Counted from the stretch's first letter, positions 1-8,002 are shown. The stretch: 64,000 nt of DNA from Clostridium sp. (GCF_026168755.1 NZ_JAPFDR010000012.1:19119-83118); one strand, 5' to 3'. Program-made: numbers and translations. The notes: generated by a model from the letters alone, not told the origin.

Positions 1-1
1 A

Positions 2-991
2 ATAGATAAAGTTTTTGCAGGTAGTTTATGTGAGAGTATAGTTACTTCAAAAACATCAGTAAGAATAATGACAGGAGCACCAATACCAAGTGGAGCCAAT
101 GCTGTAATAAAACAAGAAGATGTTACTTTAAGTGATGATAATTACATTATTTTAAACAAGAGTGTTAAAGAAAATGAAAATATTTGTTTTACAGGAGAAG
201 ATATAAAAAAAGGCTCGTTATTAGTTAAAAAAGGAAAAAAATTAGATTATGCTGATATAGGAATTATTGCTAGTGCAGGTATAGAAAAAATTAAAGTTTA
301 TAAGTTACCTAAAATTGCTTTAATAAGTACTGGAGATGAGGTAATAGATATAAATGATACTCTTACGTCAGGAAAAATATTTAATAGTAATAAATATAGT
401 ATAATTTCTAGAATTAAGGAGCTAGGATACGACATTAAATATACAACTCATGTAAAAGATAGTGAGAGTAATATAGAAGAGTATATAAAGAAGTTTTCCA
501 ATGATATGGATTTAATAATAACAACAGGAGGAGTTTCTGTTGGAGAAAAGGATTTATTAAATAAATCAATTGATAATATTAATGGTGAAAAACTGTTTTG
601 GAAGGTTAAAATTAAACCTGGATCAGCTGTACTTTGTAGTAAAATAAATAATGCATTAGTTGTTAGCTTATCAGGAAATCCAACAGCTGCATTAACTGCA
701 TTTGAGCTTTTTGTAAAAACATCATTAGAAAAAATGTGTGGATATTATAAATTGGAAGTGAAAAGAGAAAAGGCAATATTATGCGATAATTTTAGTAAAA
801 AAAGTCCACAAAGAAGATTTATTAGAGCAAGAGCTATTATTGAAGAAGGAAAACAAATGGTATATATAACACAGATTAAGAGTGGAAATGGAATACTAAG
901 CTCTAATTTAAATTCAAATTGTATGATAGAAGTTCAAGGTGAAAATGATGGGCTTAAGGCAGGAGAAATAGTAGATATCATAAAGTTTTAA
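2..991 (+). CDS. moeA: Molybdopterin molybdenumtransferase MoeA (5' end outside window)
   Basis: Inserts molybdate into adenylylated molybdopterin, the last step of Moco synthesis. The reading frame is open from base 2, so the gene starts upstream of the window; the first ATG at 68 lies inside a conserved segment (VRIMTGAPIPSGANAVIKQED), so it is not the start. Visible parts are the MPT-binding MoCF domain (ISTGDEV ... TTGGVSVGEKD ... SLSGNPTAALTAFE) and the C-terminal beta domain ending in GLKAGEIVDIIKF. It is followed 13 nt later by mobA in the same direction, heading a seven-gene Moco operon. Family identification is firm; the molybdenum versus tungsten choice cannot be read from the sequence. 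Confidence 0.93.
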   Translation: MDKVFAGSLCESIVTSKTSVRIMTGAPIPSGANAVIKQEDVTLSDDNYIILNKSVKENENICFTGEDIKKGSLLVKKGKKLDYADIGIIASAGIEKIKVYKLPKIALISTGDEVIDINDTLTSGKIFNSNKYSIISRIKELGYDIKYTTHVKDSESNIEEYIKKFSNDMDLIITTGGVSVGEKDLLNKSIDNINGEKLFWKVKIKPGSAVLCSKINNALVVSLSGNPTAALTAFELFVKTSLEKMCGYYKLEVKREKAILCDNFSKKSPQRRFIRARAIIEEGKQMVYITQIKSGNGILSSNLNSNCMIEVQGENDGLKAGEIVDIIKF

Positions 992-1004
992 GGAGAAGGC
1001 AATT

Positions 1005-1580
1005 ATGATAAATAAAACTTTAGCTATTTTAGCTGGTGGAAAAAGTAGTAGAATGAATTATAATAATAAAGCATTATTGAATTATAAAGAGAAGAAATTT
1101 ATAGAGCATATAATTGAAGCTGGTAAAGACTATAAAGAAATAATAATAATTTCAAATAATTTGGAAGAATATAAAGGGTTTAATTTGAGAATAGTTGAAG
1201 ATATATATAAGGGTAATGGTCCATTGAGTGGAATACATTCAGCCCTTATTAATTCAACTACAGATAAAGTTTTATGTATTGCTTGTGACATGCCGTTAAT
1301 TACTAAAGATACATTAAATATTATAGGAAATTATGATAGAGAATATGATGTATTAGTACCGAGAGTTAATGAAAGGTTGCAGCCATTATGCGGTATATAT
1401 TCTAAAAATATAATTCCTAAACTTGAGGAAGCAATAAAAGAAAATAATAATAAGCTTCAATTATTAATAAAATCATTTGATTTAAAAGTAATTGAAGGTG
1501 ATGATAGAAGTAAATTTATAGAGAAGGATTTTTCTAATATAAATACTGAAAAGGAATATAGAGAATTGGAGGAATTGTAA
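1005..1580 (+). CDS. mobA: Molybdenum cofactor guanylyltransferase MobA
   Basis: Transfers GMP from GTP to Mo-molybdopterin, giving the MGD form used by DMSO-reductase-family enzymes such as formate dehydrogenase. The N terminus has the nucleotidyltransferase signature LAGGKSSRMN followed by a lysine (NKALL), and CDMPLI is the metal-binding segment. At 191 aa it is the usual size. It is preceded by an AAGGAG ribosome site and its stop overlaps the next start by one base (TAATG), so it is co-translated with mog. Its presence implies a bis-MGD enzyme encoded elsewhere in the genome, since none is in this window. Confidence 0.92.
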   Translation: MINKTLAILAGGKSSRMNYNNKALLNYKEKKFIEHIIEAGKDYKEIIIISNNLEEYKGFNLRIVEDIYKGNGPLSGIHSALINSTTDKVLCIACDMPLITKDTLNIIGNYDREYDVLVPRVNERLQPLCGIYSKNIIPKLEEAIKENNNKLQLLIKSFDLKVIEGDDRSKFIEKDFSNINTEKEYRELEEL

Positions 1581-2071
1581 TGTATACAGTTGGAATAATT
1601 ACAAGTAGTGATAAAGGATATGCTGGTGAAAGAGAAGATAAAAGTGGGGAATTAGTAAAAAAATTAGTTGAAGATGCAGGATTTACTGTAGTAAAACAAA
1701 TTATATTACCTGATGACAGAGAGATGCTTGCTAATGAGTTTAAAGTAATGTGTGATGAAGTTAAAGTTAATTTAGTATTAAGTACTGGGGGAACAGGGTT
1801 TTCTAAAAGAGATATTACTCCAGAAGCTACAAAAGATGTAATTGAGAGAGAAGCACCAGGAATATGTGAAGCAATAAGAATGTATAGTATGCAAATTACT
1901 AAAAGAGCTATGCTTTCAAGAGCTGTATCAGGCATAAGAAAGGATACTTTAATAGTTAATTTACCAGGAAGTCCTAAAGCTTGTAAAGAGGCTTTAGATT
2001 ATGTATTAGATGATATTAAGCATGGAATTGATATATTATTAGGAACTTCAAAGGAATGTGCTAGAAAGTAA
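1580..2071 (+). CDS. mog: Molybdopterin adenylyltransferase (MogA/MoaB family)
   Basis: Activates molybdopterin by adenylylation before MoeA inserts the metal. The 163-aa protein is a stand-alone MoCF domain with the hallmark segments ITSSDKG near the N terminus, STGGTGFSKRDITPEAT around residues 58-74 and NLPGSPKA near the C terminus. Whether it should be called MogA or MoaB cannot be settled by eye, as the two subfamilies overlap. The start codon overlaps the mobA stop; an AAGGAGG site just past its own stop serves the next gene. Confidence 0.9.
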   Translation: MYTVGIITSSDKGYAGEREDKSGELVKKLVEDAGFTVVKQIILPDDREMLANEFKVMCDEVKVNLVLSTGGTGFSKRDITPEATKDVIEREAPGICEAIRMYSMQITKRAMLSRAVSGIRKDTLIVNLPGSPKACKEALDYVLDDIKHGIDILLGTSKECARK

Positions 2072-2087
2072 AAAGGAGGTATGAGCA

Positions 2088-3104
2088 ATGAAAATGATAA
2101 AGGTTGAAGATGCTGTAGGAAGTATACTGTCTCATGATGTAACTCAAATAATTCCAGGAGAGTTTAAGGGGAGATTGTTTAAAAAAGGTCATATAATTAA
2201 AGCGGAAGATATTGAAAAGCTATTATCAATAGGAAAAGAACATGTATATGTTTGGGAACCTGTTGAGGGGCAACTTCATGAAAATGATGCGGCAACAAGA
2301 ATTTCAAATTTAGTTGTTGGAGATGGAATCAAACTTTCAGATGAAATTAAAGAGGGAAAGGTTGATTTTTTCGCTGATATAGATGGAGTTTTAAAAATAG
2401 ATAAGGCTAATTTATTTAAACTAAATTCACTTGGAGAAATTATAGTATCTACATTACATAATAATACTCCTATAAAAAAAGGTGAAAAAATTGGAGCTAC
2501 AAGAGTTATTCCATTAATTATAGATGAAGAAAAAATTATAACTGCTGAGAATTTAATTCAAGAAAAAATAATAAGTGTAGCGGAAATAAAGCCTAAGAAA
2601 TGTCTTTTAATAACTACAGGGAATGAAGTTTATAAGGGTAGAATTAAAGATGCATTTTTACCAGTTATAAAGCAAAAGTTAGGGTATTATGGTAGTGAAG
2701 TTGTAAGACAAGTGATATTACCAGATGAAAAAGAAAGAATAATTGAGGAAATTCAAAAAGGGCTATCAGAAGGTGTAGATATGGTTATATGTACAGGGGG
2801 AATGTCAGTAGACCCAGATGATGTAACTCCAACAGCCATAAAAGAATGTGGTGGAGAACTTGTAACTTATGGATCACCAGTGCTTCCAGGTGCTATGTTC
2901 TTACTAGCTTATCATGGAAATACTCCAATATTAGGGGTTCCAAGTTGTGCAATGTATTCAAAGAGAACAGTTTTGGATTTAGTATTGCCAAGAGTATTAA
3001 GTGATGAAAGATTATCAGCAGATGATATAGCTGAATATGGACATGGTGGATTATGTTTAGATTGCAATGTATGTACTTTTCCACATTGTTCATTTGGTAA
3101 ATAA
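2088..3104 (+). CDS. MoeA-related molybdopterin-binding protein with four-Cys tail
   Basis: This 338-aa protein is a second, divergent MoCF-domain protein in the operon. The middle and C-terminal part carries the MPT-binding pattern ([47 protein letters not shown]), while the N-terminal half ([19 protein letters not shown]) resembles the MoeA N-terminal domain only loosely. It ends in the short motif [12 protein letters not shown], spaced CxxCxxCx4C, which MoeA proper lacks and which could bind a metal or Fe-S centre; that is inference. Such proteins sit with Moco and molybdoenzyme genes in clostridia, but the exact reaction is not known to me. Ribosome site AAAGGAGG. Confidence 0.8.
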   Translation: MKMIKVEDAVGSILSHDVTQIIPGEFKGRLFKKGHIIKAEDIEKLLSIGKEHVYVWEPVEGQLHENDAATRISNLVVGDGIKLSDEIKEGKVDFFADIDGVLKIDKANLFKLNSLGEIIVSTLHNNTPIKKGEKIGATRVIPLIIDEEKIITAENLIQEKIISVAEIKPKKCLLITTGNEVYKGRIKDAFLPVIKQKLGYYGSEVVRQVILPDEKERIIEEIQKGLSEGVDMVICTGGMSVDPDDVTPTAIKECGGELVTYGSPVLPGAMFLLAYHGNTPILGVPSCAMYSKRTVLDLVLPRVLSDERLSADDIAEYGHGGLCLDCNVCTFPHCSFGK

Positions 3105-3127
3105 TTTTAGAAAGCAGGATGAATTTT

Positions 3128-3604
3128 ATGGATAATAAATTAACTCATTTTGATAATAGTGGAAATGCAAGAATGGTTGATGTTTCAGAGAAAAAAGAAA
3201 CTGCCAGGGTTGCAATTGCAGTTTCAAAAATTAGAGTAAGTAAAGAAACCTTAGAACTTATTGAAGCTGGTAAAATTGGAAAAGGAGATGTATTAGGAGT
3301 TGCTAGAGTTGCTGGAATAATGGCTAGTAAACAAACATCAAATTTAATTCCAATGTGCCATCCTTTAATGATAACAAGCTGTAATGTAGATTTTGATATA
3401 AATAAGGAGGAAAATTATATAGAAATAACTGCTACAGTTAAAATAGTTGATAAAACAGGAGTTGAAATGGAAGCTTTAACAGCTGCTATGGTTGCTGCAT
3501 TAACTATTTATGATATGTGTAAAGCTGTAGATAAAAGAATGGTTATAGAAGGAACTCATTTGCTTAAAAAAACAGGAGGAAAAAGTGGGGAGTTTAACTT
3601 TTAA
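3128..3604 (+). CDS. moaC: Cyclic pyranopterin monophosphate synthase MoaC
   Basis: Converts the MoaA product to cyclic pyranopterin monophosphate in the first stage of Moco synthesis. The conserved core is visible: [16 protein letters not shown] at the N terminus, [12 protein letters not shown] in the middle (the family CHP motif), [23 protein letters not shown] and the ending KTGGKSG. I choose ATG 3128 over the in-frame ATG at 3119 because the AGCAGG ribosome site abuts 3119 with no spacer but lies about 8 nt before 3128, and homologues begin at this point. It is followed after 17 nt by moaA. Confidence 0.93.
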   Translation: MDNKLTHFDNSGNARMVDVSEKKETARVAIAVSKIRVSKETLELIEAGKIGKGDVLGVARVAGIMASKQTSNLIPMCHPLMITSCNVDFDINKEENYIEITATVKIVDKTGVEMEALTAAMVAALTIYDMCKAVDKRMVIEGTHLLKKTGGKSGEFNF

Positions 3605-3621
3605 ATTACTCATAAAATAAT

Positions 3622-4593
3622 ATGAAGGATAAATTTGGAAGAGAAATAGATTATTTGAGGGTATCAGTAACTGATAAGTGCAATTTAAGATGTATTTATT
3701 GTATGGATGAAAAAGATAATACTTTCTTAAAAAATGATGAGAAGTTAACTGATGATGAAATATATAGAGTAGTAAAAGAAAGTTCTGAATTGGGTATAAA
3801 AAAAGTTAGAATAACAGGAGGAGAACCTCTGGTAAGACCTGATTTAGTTAAGCTTGTAAGTAAAATAAATAATATTCCAGGTATTGAAGAAATTTATTTA
3901 ACTACTAATGGGATTTTACTTGCTGATATGATAGATGAATTAGTTTTGAATGGCCTTAAAGGAGTTAATATTAGTTTAGACTCATTAAAAGAAGAAAGAT
4001 TTAATAAATTAACTAGGTTAGGAAAATTAAATAAAGTTTTAGAAGCAATAGATAAGTCAATAGCTTTAGGAGTAAAAGTTAAGTTAAATACTGTTATTGT
4101 AAATGATATAAATAAAGATGAAATAATAGATTTTGTTAATTTAACAAAAGAAAAAAATATAGATGTCAGATTTATAGAGCTTATGCCTATAGGAATTGCT
4201 ATAAATTATAAAGGCGCAACTAATGAAGAGGTATTACAAGTTATATCTGAAAATTATTCTGACTACGAAGAGGTAGTAAGAAGTAAAAGTGGTGGACCTG
4301 CATCATATATTAAATTAAAAGATGCTAAAGGAAAGATTGGATTTATAAGTGCTATAAGTAATTGTTTTTGTGAAGAGTGTAATAGAATTAGATTAACTCC
4401 TGAAGGTTTTTTAAAGCAATGTTTGCATTTTGATTATGGAGTAGATTTAAAGGGTAAACTTAGAACAGGAATAAGTGATGAAGAGTTAAGAAAATTAATT
4501 TATGAGAATATTTATCATAAGCCAGAAAAACATTTATTTTTAGAGAAAAGTGATCATAAAGAGATAAAATTTATGAATCAAATTGGAGGATAG
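3622..4593 (+). CDS. moaA: GTP 3',8-cyclase MoaA
   Basis: Radical-SAM enzyme that starts Moco synthesis from GTP. The N-terminal SAM cluster motif is CNLRCIYC (Cys20, 24, 27); the second, substrate-binding 4Fe-4S cluster uses C250, C253 and C267 (FCEECNRIRLTP ... KQC). The protein ends in a diglycine, the conserved MoaA tail. Length 323 aa is normal. The start fits homologues (MKDKFGREIDYLRVSVTDKCN), but no clear Shine-Dalgarno precedes it, so it may be translated by coupling to moaC 17 nt upstream. Confidence 0.95.
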   Translation: MKDKFGREIDYLRVSVTDKCNLRCIYCMDEKDNTFLKNDEKLTDDEIYRVVKESSELGIKKVRITGGEPLVRPDLVKLVSKINNIPGIEEIYLTTNGILLADMIDELVLNGLKGVNISLDSLKEERFNKLTRLGKLNKVLEAIDKSIALGVKVKLNTVIVNDINKDEIIDFVNLTKEKNIDVRFIELMPIGIAINYKGATNEEVLQVISENYSDYEEVVRSKSGGPASYIKLKDAKGKIGFISAISNCFCEECNRIRLTPEGFLKQCLHFDYGVDLKGKLRTGISDEELRKLIYENIYHKPEKHLFLEKSDHKEIKFMNQIGG

Positions 4594-4597
4594 TAAA

Positions 4598-5056
4598 GTG
4601 GGAAAAGTTATAGCTATATGTATAAGTAAACATAAAGGAACATTAAAAAATGAAGTTTCAGAAGCAAATTTTATAGAAGAGTTTGGAATAGAAGGAGATG
4701 CACATGCTGGAAAGTGGCATAGACAAGTTAGTCTTTTAGCTCTAGAAAAAATTGAAGATTTTAGAAATAAAGGTGGTAATGTTGATTTTGGAGCTTTTGG
4801 AGAAAATTTAGTTATTGAAGGATTTGAATTAAATAAGTTACCAGTAGGTCAAAGATTAACTATTGGAGAAGATATTTTATTAGAAGTTACTCAAATTGGT
4901 AAGGAGTGTCATGATAAATGTGCAATTTATTATCAAGTTGGTGAATGTATAATGCCAAAGAATGGTATATTTACAAGAGTATTAAAAGGTGGAAAAGTAA
5001 AAGTTGGAGATGAAGTTATTTTAGTTAAGAATAATAAAAGAATATTAAGTTTATAA
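4598..5056 (+). CDS. MOSC domain protein
   Basis: A small (152 aa) stand-alone MOSC (Moco sulfurase C-terminal) domain protein. Visible hallmarks are GIEGDAHAGKWHRQVSLL near residue 30, FGAFGENLVIEG, and the conserved cysteine region GKECHDKCAIYYQVGECIMPKNGIF. MOSC proteins bind sulfur and Moco and probably carry sulfur or handle the cofactor; the precise role here is unknown. I place the start at GTG 4598, 8 nt after a GGAGG that lies in the 3' end of moaA; an earlier in-frame TTG at 4583 is too close to that site. It is the last gene of the Moco operon and is followed by a terminator. Confidence 0.88.
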   Translation: MGKVIAICISKHKGTLKNEVSEANFIEEFGIEGDAHAGKWHRQVSLLALEKIEDFRNKGGNVDFGAFGENLVIEGFELNKLPVGQRLTIGEDILLEVTQIGKECHDKCAIYYQVGECIMPKNGIFTRVLKGGKVKVGDEVILVKNNKRILSL

Positions 5057-5062
5057 TATTAA

Positions 5063-5090
5063 GAGATGTAAAAATACATCTCCTTTTTTC
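5063..5090 (+). terminator. Intrinsic terminator of the Moco operon
   Basis: An 8-bp perfect stem GAGATGTA/TACATCTC with an AAAA loop is followed by a T-rich run, 6 nt after the MOSC stop codon. Confidence 0.9.
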
Positions 5091-5179
5091 TTTCAACAAA
5101 ATAACACATATGTCTTAAAAATAAATGTTAAGGAAAAGAGAAAAAGATTTAGAAAAAATAATTTAAAAATTAACAATAT

Positions 5180-5195
5180 TGTGATATAAATCACA
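5180..5195. promoter_or_regulatory. CRP/FNR-type palindrome upstream of the TDT transporter
   Basis: TGTGATATAAATCACA matches the classical CRP consensus TGTGA-N6-TCACA exactly on both half sites. It sits about 155 nt before the transporter start and 90 nt past the Moco terminator, in an otherwise featureless AT-rich stretch. A CRP/FNR-family regulator is the natural reader; which one is unknown and no such gene is in the window. Confidence 0.6.
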
Positions 5196-5350
5196 TACTA
5201 AATTAAAAAAAATATATATAATCTAATTTGTTCAAAAGAGTTTAAGTAAATTAGTCAATTTTCAAGTGAAAAAATTAACAAATAATTAAGCTCAATGAAA
5301 ATTTATAAAGTATATATTGAACTTATTTTATTATTATTTTAGGAGGAAAT

Positions 5351-6301
5351 ATGAATAATAAAACGTTTTTACAAAAGATTGAAAATCTACCTGTTCCAAT
5401 TTTACCAACAATGGTAGGTGCCTTAACTTTATCAACTATTTACTCTAATATGGGATATACTTGGGTAAGACATATTACTTCATGGATAGCGGTTATAGTA
5501 TTACTATCATATATAATTAAAATGATGGTATATCCTAAGACTTGTCTAAAGGAATATTCTAATACAGTACCAGCATCTCTTTATGCAGGATTTACAATGA
5601 TAACTATGATTTTAGGTAGTTATTTTTATAATGCAAGTCCTGTATTTGGTAAAACACTATGGTTTACAGGATTAATTTTACATGCAATTCATATTTTAAT
5701 ATTTACATATAGAAATGTTGTAAAAGGTGTTAATATGCAAACTTTTGTTCCAAGTTGGTTTGTTACTTATAATGGAATTATGGTTTCAACCGTTGTTGGA
5801 GGAGTAATGAACGAGCCTGCAATATGCAAGATAGTTGTGTACTATGGTATTGCTGTATTTACAATTATAATACCATTTATGCTTTATAGATTATTAAAAC
5901 ACGAATTAAAAGAGCCTATGTATCATACTCAAGCAATTTTACTTGCGCCATCAAGTCTTTGCTTGGTAAGTTATTTAAATTTTATTCAAGCACCAAATAA
6001 ACTTATAGTATATTATTTATATTTTGCAGTAATTTGTGCATTAATATTTATAATAATTAAATTACCAACATTCTTCTCATTTATATTCCATCCTGGATTT
6101 GCAGGATTAACATTCCCTATGGCTATAGGAACAGTTGCATCAAGTAAAATGTCTGCATATTTAATAGGTCAAGGTTATGAAACCTTTGGTAATGTTATTA
6201 ATCAAATATCAGGAATACAAATATATCTTACAACAGGTATAATATCAGTAGTGTTATTTAAATTCTTTATGATGTTATTAGATAGTTATAAAAATAACTA
6301 A
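5351..6301 (+). CDS. TDT-family (tellurite-resistance/dicarboxylate) transporter
   Basis: A 316-aa integral membrane protein with about ten hydrophobic segments spread over its whole length and no large soluble domain. The opening ENLPVPILPTMVGALTLSTIY and the segments FVPSWFVTYNGIMVSTV and HPGFAGLTFPMAIGT are of the TDT/SLAC1 type, whose members include TehA and the malate transporter Mae1. The substrate is not determinable; clostridial relatives are usually annotated as C4-dicarboxylate transporters. Strong AGGAGG ribosome site 5 nt before the start. It is a single-gene unit with its own terminator and a CRP-like site upstream, suggesting control by carbon or redox state. Confidence 0.8.
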   Translation: MNNKTFLQKIENLPVPILPTMVGALTLSTIYSNMGYTWVRHITSWIAVIVLLSYIIKMMVYPKTCLKEYSNTVPASLYAGFTMITMILGSYFYNASPVFGKTLWFTGLILHAIHILIFTYRNVVKGVNMQTFVPSWFVTYNGIMVSTVVGGVMNEPAICKIVVYYGIAVFTIIIPFMLYRLLKHELKEPMYHTQAILLAPSSLCLVSYLNFIQAPNKLIVYYLYFAVICALIFIIIKLPTFFSFIFHPGFAGLTFPMAIGTVASSKMSAYLIGQGYETFGNVINQISGIQIYLTTGIISVVLFKFFMMLLDSYKNN

Positions 6302-6302
6302 T

Positions 6303-6338
6303 AAAAAACTTCTAGGAAAATTATCCTAGAAGTTTTTT
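6303..6338 (+). terminator. Intrinsic terminator of the TDT transporter
   Basis: A strong stem (AACTTCTAGGA/TCCTAGAAGTT, extended by A:T pairs) with loop AAATTA and a trailing T run lies immediately after the stop. The flanking A and T runs make it usable from the minus strand too. Confidence 0.92.
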
Positions 6339-6378
6339 ATTACTCTTTAAAATCATTGTGAAAATAAATTAATTTTAA

Positions 6379-6495
6379 TTAATAATGTTTTGTAGGTTTA
6401 TCAATTTCAAAAGGAGTATTTTCATTAGCTTTATTTTTAACTTTTTCTGCATAGTCTTTGCAACTAGGATCAGATTCTGTATGATTCTTATTCAT
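6379..6495 (-). CDS. Small hypothetical protein (38 aa)
   Basis: A short reading frame starting ATG at 6495 with an AGGTGA ribosome site 5 nt upstream and ending at 6379. The product is very polar: MNKNHTESDPSCKDYAEK at the N terminus, then KVKNKANENTPFEIDKPTKHY, with one cysteine and no membrane segment. I do not recognise it. The good ribosome site and coding-like composition argue that it is real. It runs convergent to the TDT transporter and divergent from csoR, with about 200 nt between it and the csoR start. Confidence 0.6.
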   Translation of the reverse strand: MNKNHTESDPSCKDYAEKVKNKANENTPFEIDKPTKHY

Positions 6496-6626
6496 AAATA
6501 TCACCTCTTTAAATATTATGTTTATATTTTTTACTATAAGAAGATAAAGTATGTTTGAAAAATAAAGGTATAAGTAGAAATAAAAAGTTTAATAAAAAAA
6601 TTATAGTAATACATACTAATAATATA

Positions 6627-6654
6627 TTGACTTATAAAGAAATTTTTTTATAAT
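6627..6654 (+). promoter_or_regulatory. csoR promoter
   Basis: TTGACT and TATAAT are separated by 16 nt, placing the transcription start near 6661, directly in front of the CsoR-type operator. Confidence 0.7.
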
Positions 6655-6662
6655 ATAAGCAT

Positions 6663-6680
6663 ACTCCCCTATGGGGTGGT
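6663..6680. promoter_or_regulatory. CsoR-type operator
   Basis: ACTCCCCTATGGGGTGG contains the inverted repeat CCCC-TAT-GGGG, a G/C-tract palindrome like those bound by CsoR/RcnR proteins and exceptional in this AT-rich region. It lies at about +1 to +18 of the csoR transcript, where a bound repressor would block expression, so autoregulation is likely. Confidence 0.7.
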
Positions 6681-6696
6681 AATTATGGAGGCAATT

Positions 6697-6957
6697 ATGG
6701 AAGAAAGAAAAAAAGCAATTCAAAATCTTAAAATAGCAAAAGGGCAAATTGAGGGAATAATAAAAATGATTGAAGATGAAAGATATTGTATAGATATATC
6801 TAATCAAATAATAGCTGTTCAATCATTATTAAAAAAATCTAATATACAAATTTTAAGAAGACATTTAGATCATTGTGTAAAGGATGCAATTTTAAATAGT
6901 AATGGAGATGAGAAAATAGATGAAATTATAAATCTATTTGAAAAAATTTCAAAATAA
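6697..6957 (+). CDS. csoR: Copper-type CsoR/DUF156 transcriptional repressor
   Basis: An 86-aa all-helical repressor of the CsoR/RcnR family. The copper-binding triad pattern Cys-His-Cys is present (Cys31, His56, Cys60, in RYCIDISNQI and RRHLDHCVKDA), so Cu(I) is the likely effector by family rule. I choose ATG 6697 because GGAGG lies 5 nt upstream; the longer frame from GTG 6676 would start inside the operator. Unusually, no copper ATPase, chaperone or other target lies next to it, so its only visible target is itself. Confidence 0.88.
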   Translation: MEERKKAIQNLKIAKGQIEGIIKMIEDERYCIDISNQIIAVQSLLKKSNIQILRRHLDHCVKDAILNSNGDEKIDEIINLFEKISK

Positions 6958-6961
6958 CTAA

Positions 6962-7088
6962 ATTGTTCGTTACGTGTAAGTGAAAAAATGAAATATTTAT
7001 TTTCCAGGAAACGTGAAATTTTCACCTAGAATTTATATAACTCCTGGAGGTTATATCATTAATATTTCGCCTCCACGTGACGAACAAT
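6962..7088. ncRNA. Structured element filling a convergent intergenic gap
   Basis: ATTGTTCGTTACGTG (6962-6976) pairs along its full 15 nt with CACGTGACGAACAAT (7074-7088), with one G-U. Inside, GAAATATT (6990-6997) pairs with AATATTTC (7061-7068), CCAGGA (7004-7009) with TCCTGG (7042-7047), and GTGAAA/TTTCAC (7013-7025) forms a tight hairpin. The nested pairing looks like a folded RNA or a palindromic mobile repeat. It begins 4 nt after the csoR stop and ends 9 nt before the opposing stop. There is no T run, so it is not a normal terminator. Class and strand unknown. Confidence 0.45.
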
Positions 7089-7097
7089 ATTATTAGT

Positions 7098-7664
7098 TTA
7101 GGCGTATCTTAAGAGGTGTCTGTATTTGTTGATTACGAAATTATGAGCGTCAATCCAATAATCTAGCAAATCAGGTCTGTATAATAGTACATTTTTTAAA
7201 AAAGTATCAAATAAATTTTGCTTTAAAAGTATTTTAACTATATTCTTTGGATAAGGAGTAACTTTTGTATAGGGTTTTCTAGGATCAATGACCATTACTT
7301 TTTGATTTTTATCTATAAATATATGAGCATTTCTAATATTAATTCGTTTAAATTTTAATCTTTTTAAATCCTCTATTAATTCAATTAATTCTATAGAAAG
7401 TGAGTATGATAATCCATTAGCTTTAAGATATTCAGATAAATTATCCCCTTGTACATATTCTCTAACTACTATATTACTAATTCTAATAATTACATTAGGA
7501 AAAAAACGACTATCTTTAACATTGTCAAGAATAGCTACTTCCTTTTTCGCAGCTTTTATTGTATTAAAGCGTTTTAAAGCGAATCCTTCTGGTGTTAAAT
7601 AGACACTACCTTCAGCTCCATATCCAAGAAGAACACAATCATTCAATTCTATAAGGTTATTCAT
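7098..7664 (-). CDS. Protein-kinase-like protein (YrzF-like)
   Basis: A 188-aa protein with a reduced protein-kinase fold. Near the N terminus it has a glycine-rich loop (GYGAEGSVYL) and the ATP-lysine strand (FALKRF); later a hinge-like VREYVQGDNLSEYL and a C-lobe segment NIRNAHIFID ... VMVIDPRKPYTK, where DPR stands in for the DFG aspartate. The usual HRD catalytic aspartate is not evident, so activity is uncertain. ATG 7664 is chosen: it follows AGTGAT and a TATAAT box, whereas the TTG at 7712 has no ribosome site. Small kinases of this kind (such as YrzF) occur in bacilli and clostridia with unknown targets. Confidence 0.65.
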   Translation of the reverse strand: MNNLIELNDCVLLGYGAEGSVYLTPEGFALKRFNTIKAAKKEVAILDNVKDSRFFPNVIIRISNIVVREYVQGDNLSEYLKANGLSYSLSIELIELIEDLKRLKFKRINIRNAHIFIDKNQKVMVIDPRKPYTKVTPYPKNIVKILLKQNLFDTFLKNVLLYRPDLLDYWIDAHNFVINKYRHLLRYA

Positions 7665-7813
7665 AAAATCACTTAAGTTATTGCTTATAATATTATAGTA
7701 TATGCAGCACAAGTAAAATTTCTCATATAATAAAAATCTAATTAGAATATTAGAAAAAATTTAATTTTTTTAGATTATAGATAAAATATGGACAGGTATA
7801 CTTAGAAAAGTGA

Positions 7814-7951
7814 ACTGAAAAAGGTAGTGAATTTCTTGTTAAGATATCTAATGTTAGGAGTGGAAATGAAAAGGAAAAGGATAATAAAGTAATTGATGTT
7901 GAGAATAAACCATTGCTACAAAAAATTCATATAGAGTTTTTAGATATATGA
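7814..7951 (+). pseudogene. Possible gene remnant, no start codon
   Basis: Within the 346-nt gap before uppP an open frame of 45 codons begins right after a TGA and has no start codon; it reads TEKGSEFLVKISNVRS ... KPLLQKIHIEFLDI. It could be the tail of a decayed gene or chance. Nothing else is recognisable between 7665 and 7973. Confidence 0.2.
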
Positions 7952-7973
7952 ATTATATTAAAAGAGTAAATAT

Positions 7974-8002
7974 AAAAAGGACTGCGAAGAGCAGTCCTTT
8001 TT
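7974..8002 (-). terminator. Intrinsic terminator of uppP (bidirectional)
   Basis: AAAAAGGACTGC and GCAGTCCTTTTT form a 12-bp perfect stem around a GAAGA loop, 9 nt past the uppP stop. The A and T runs on both sides allow it to act in either direction. Confidence 0.9.
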
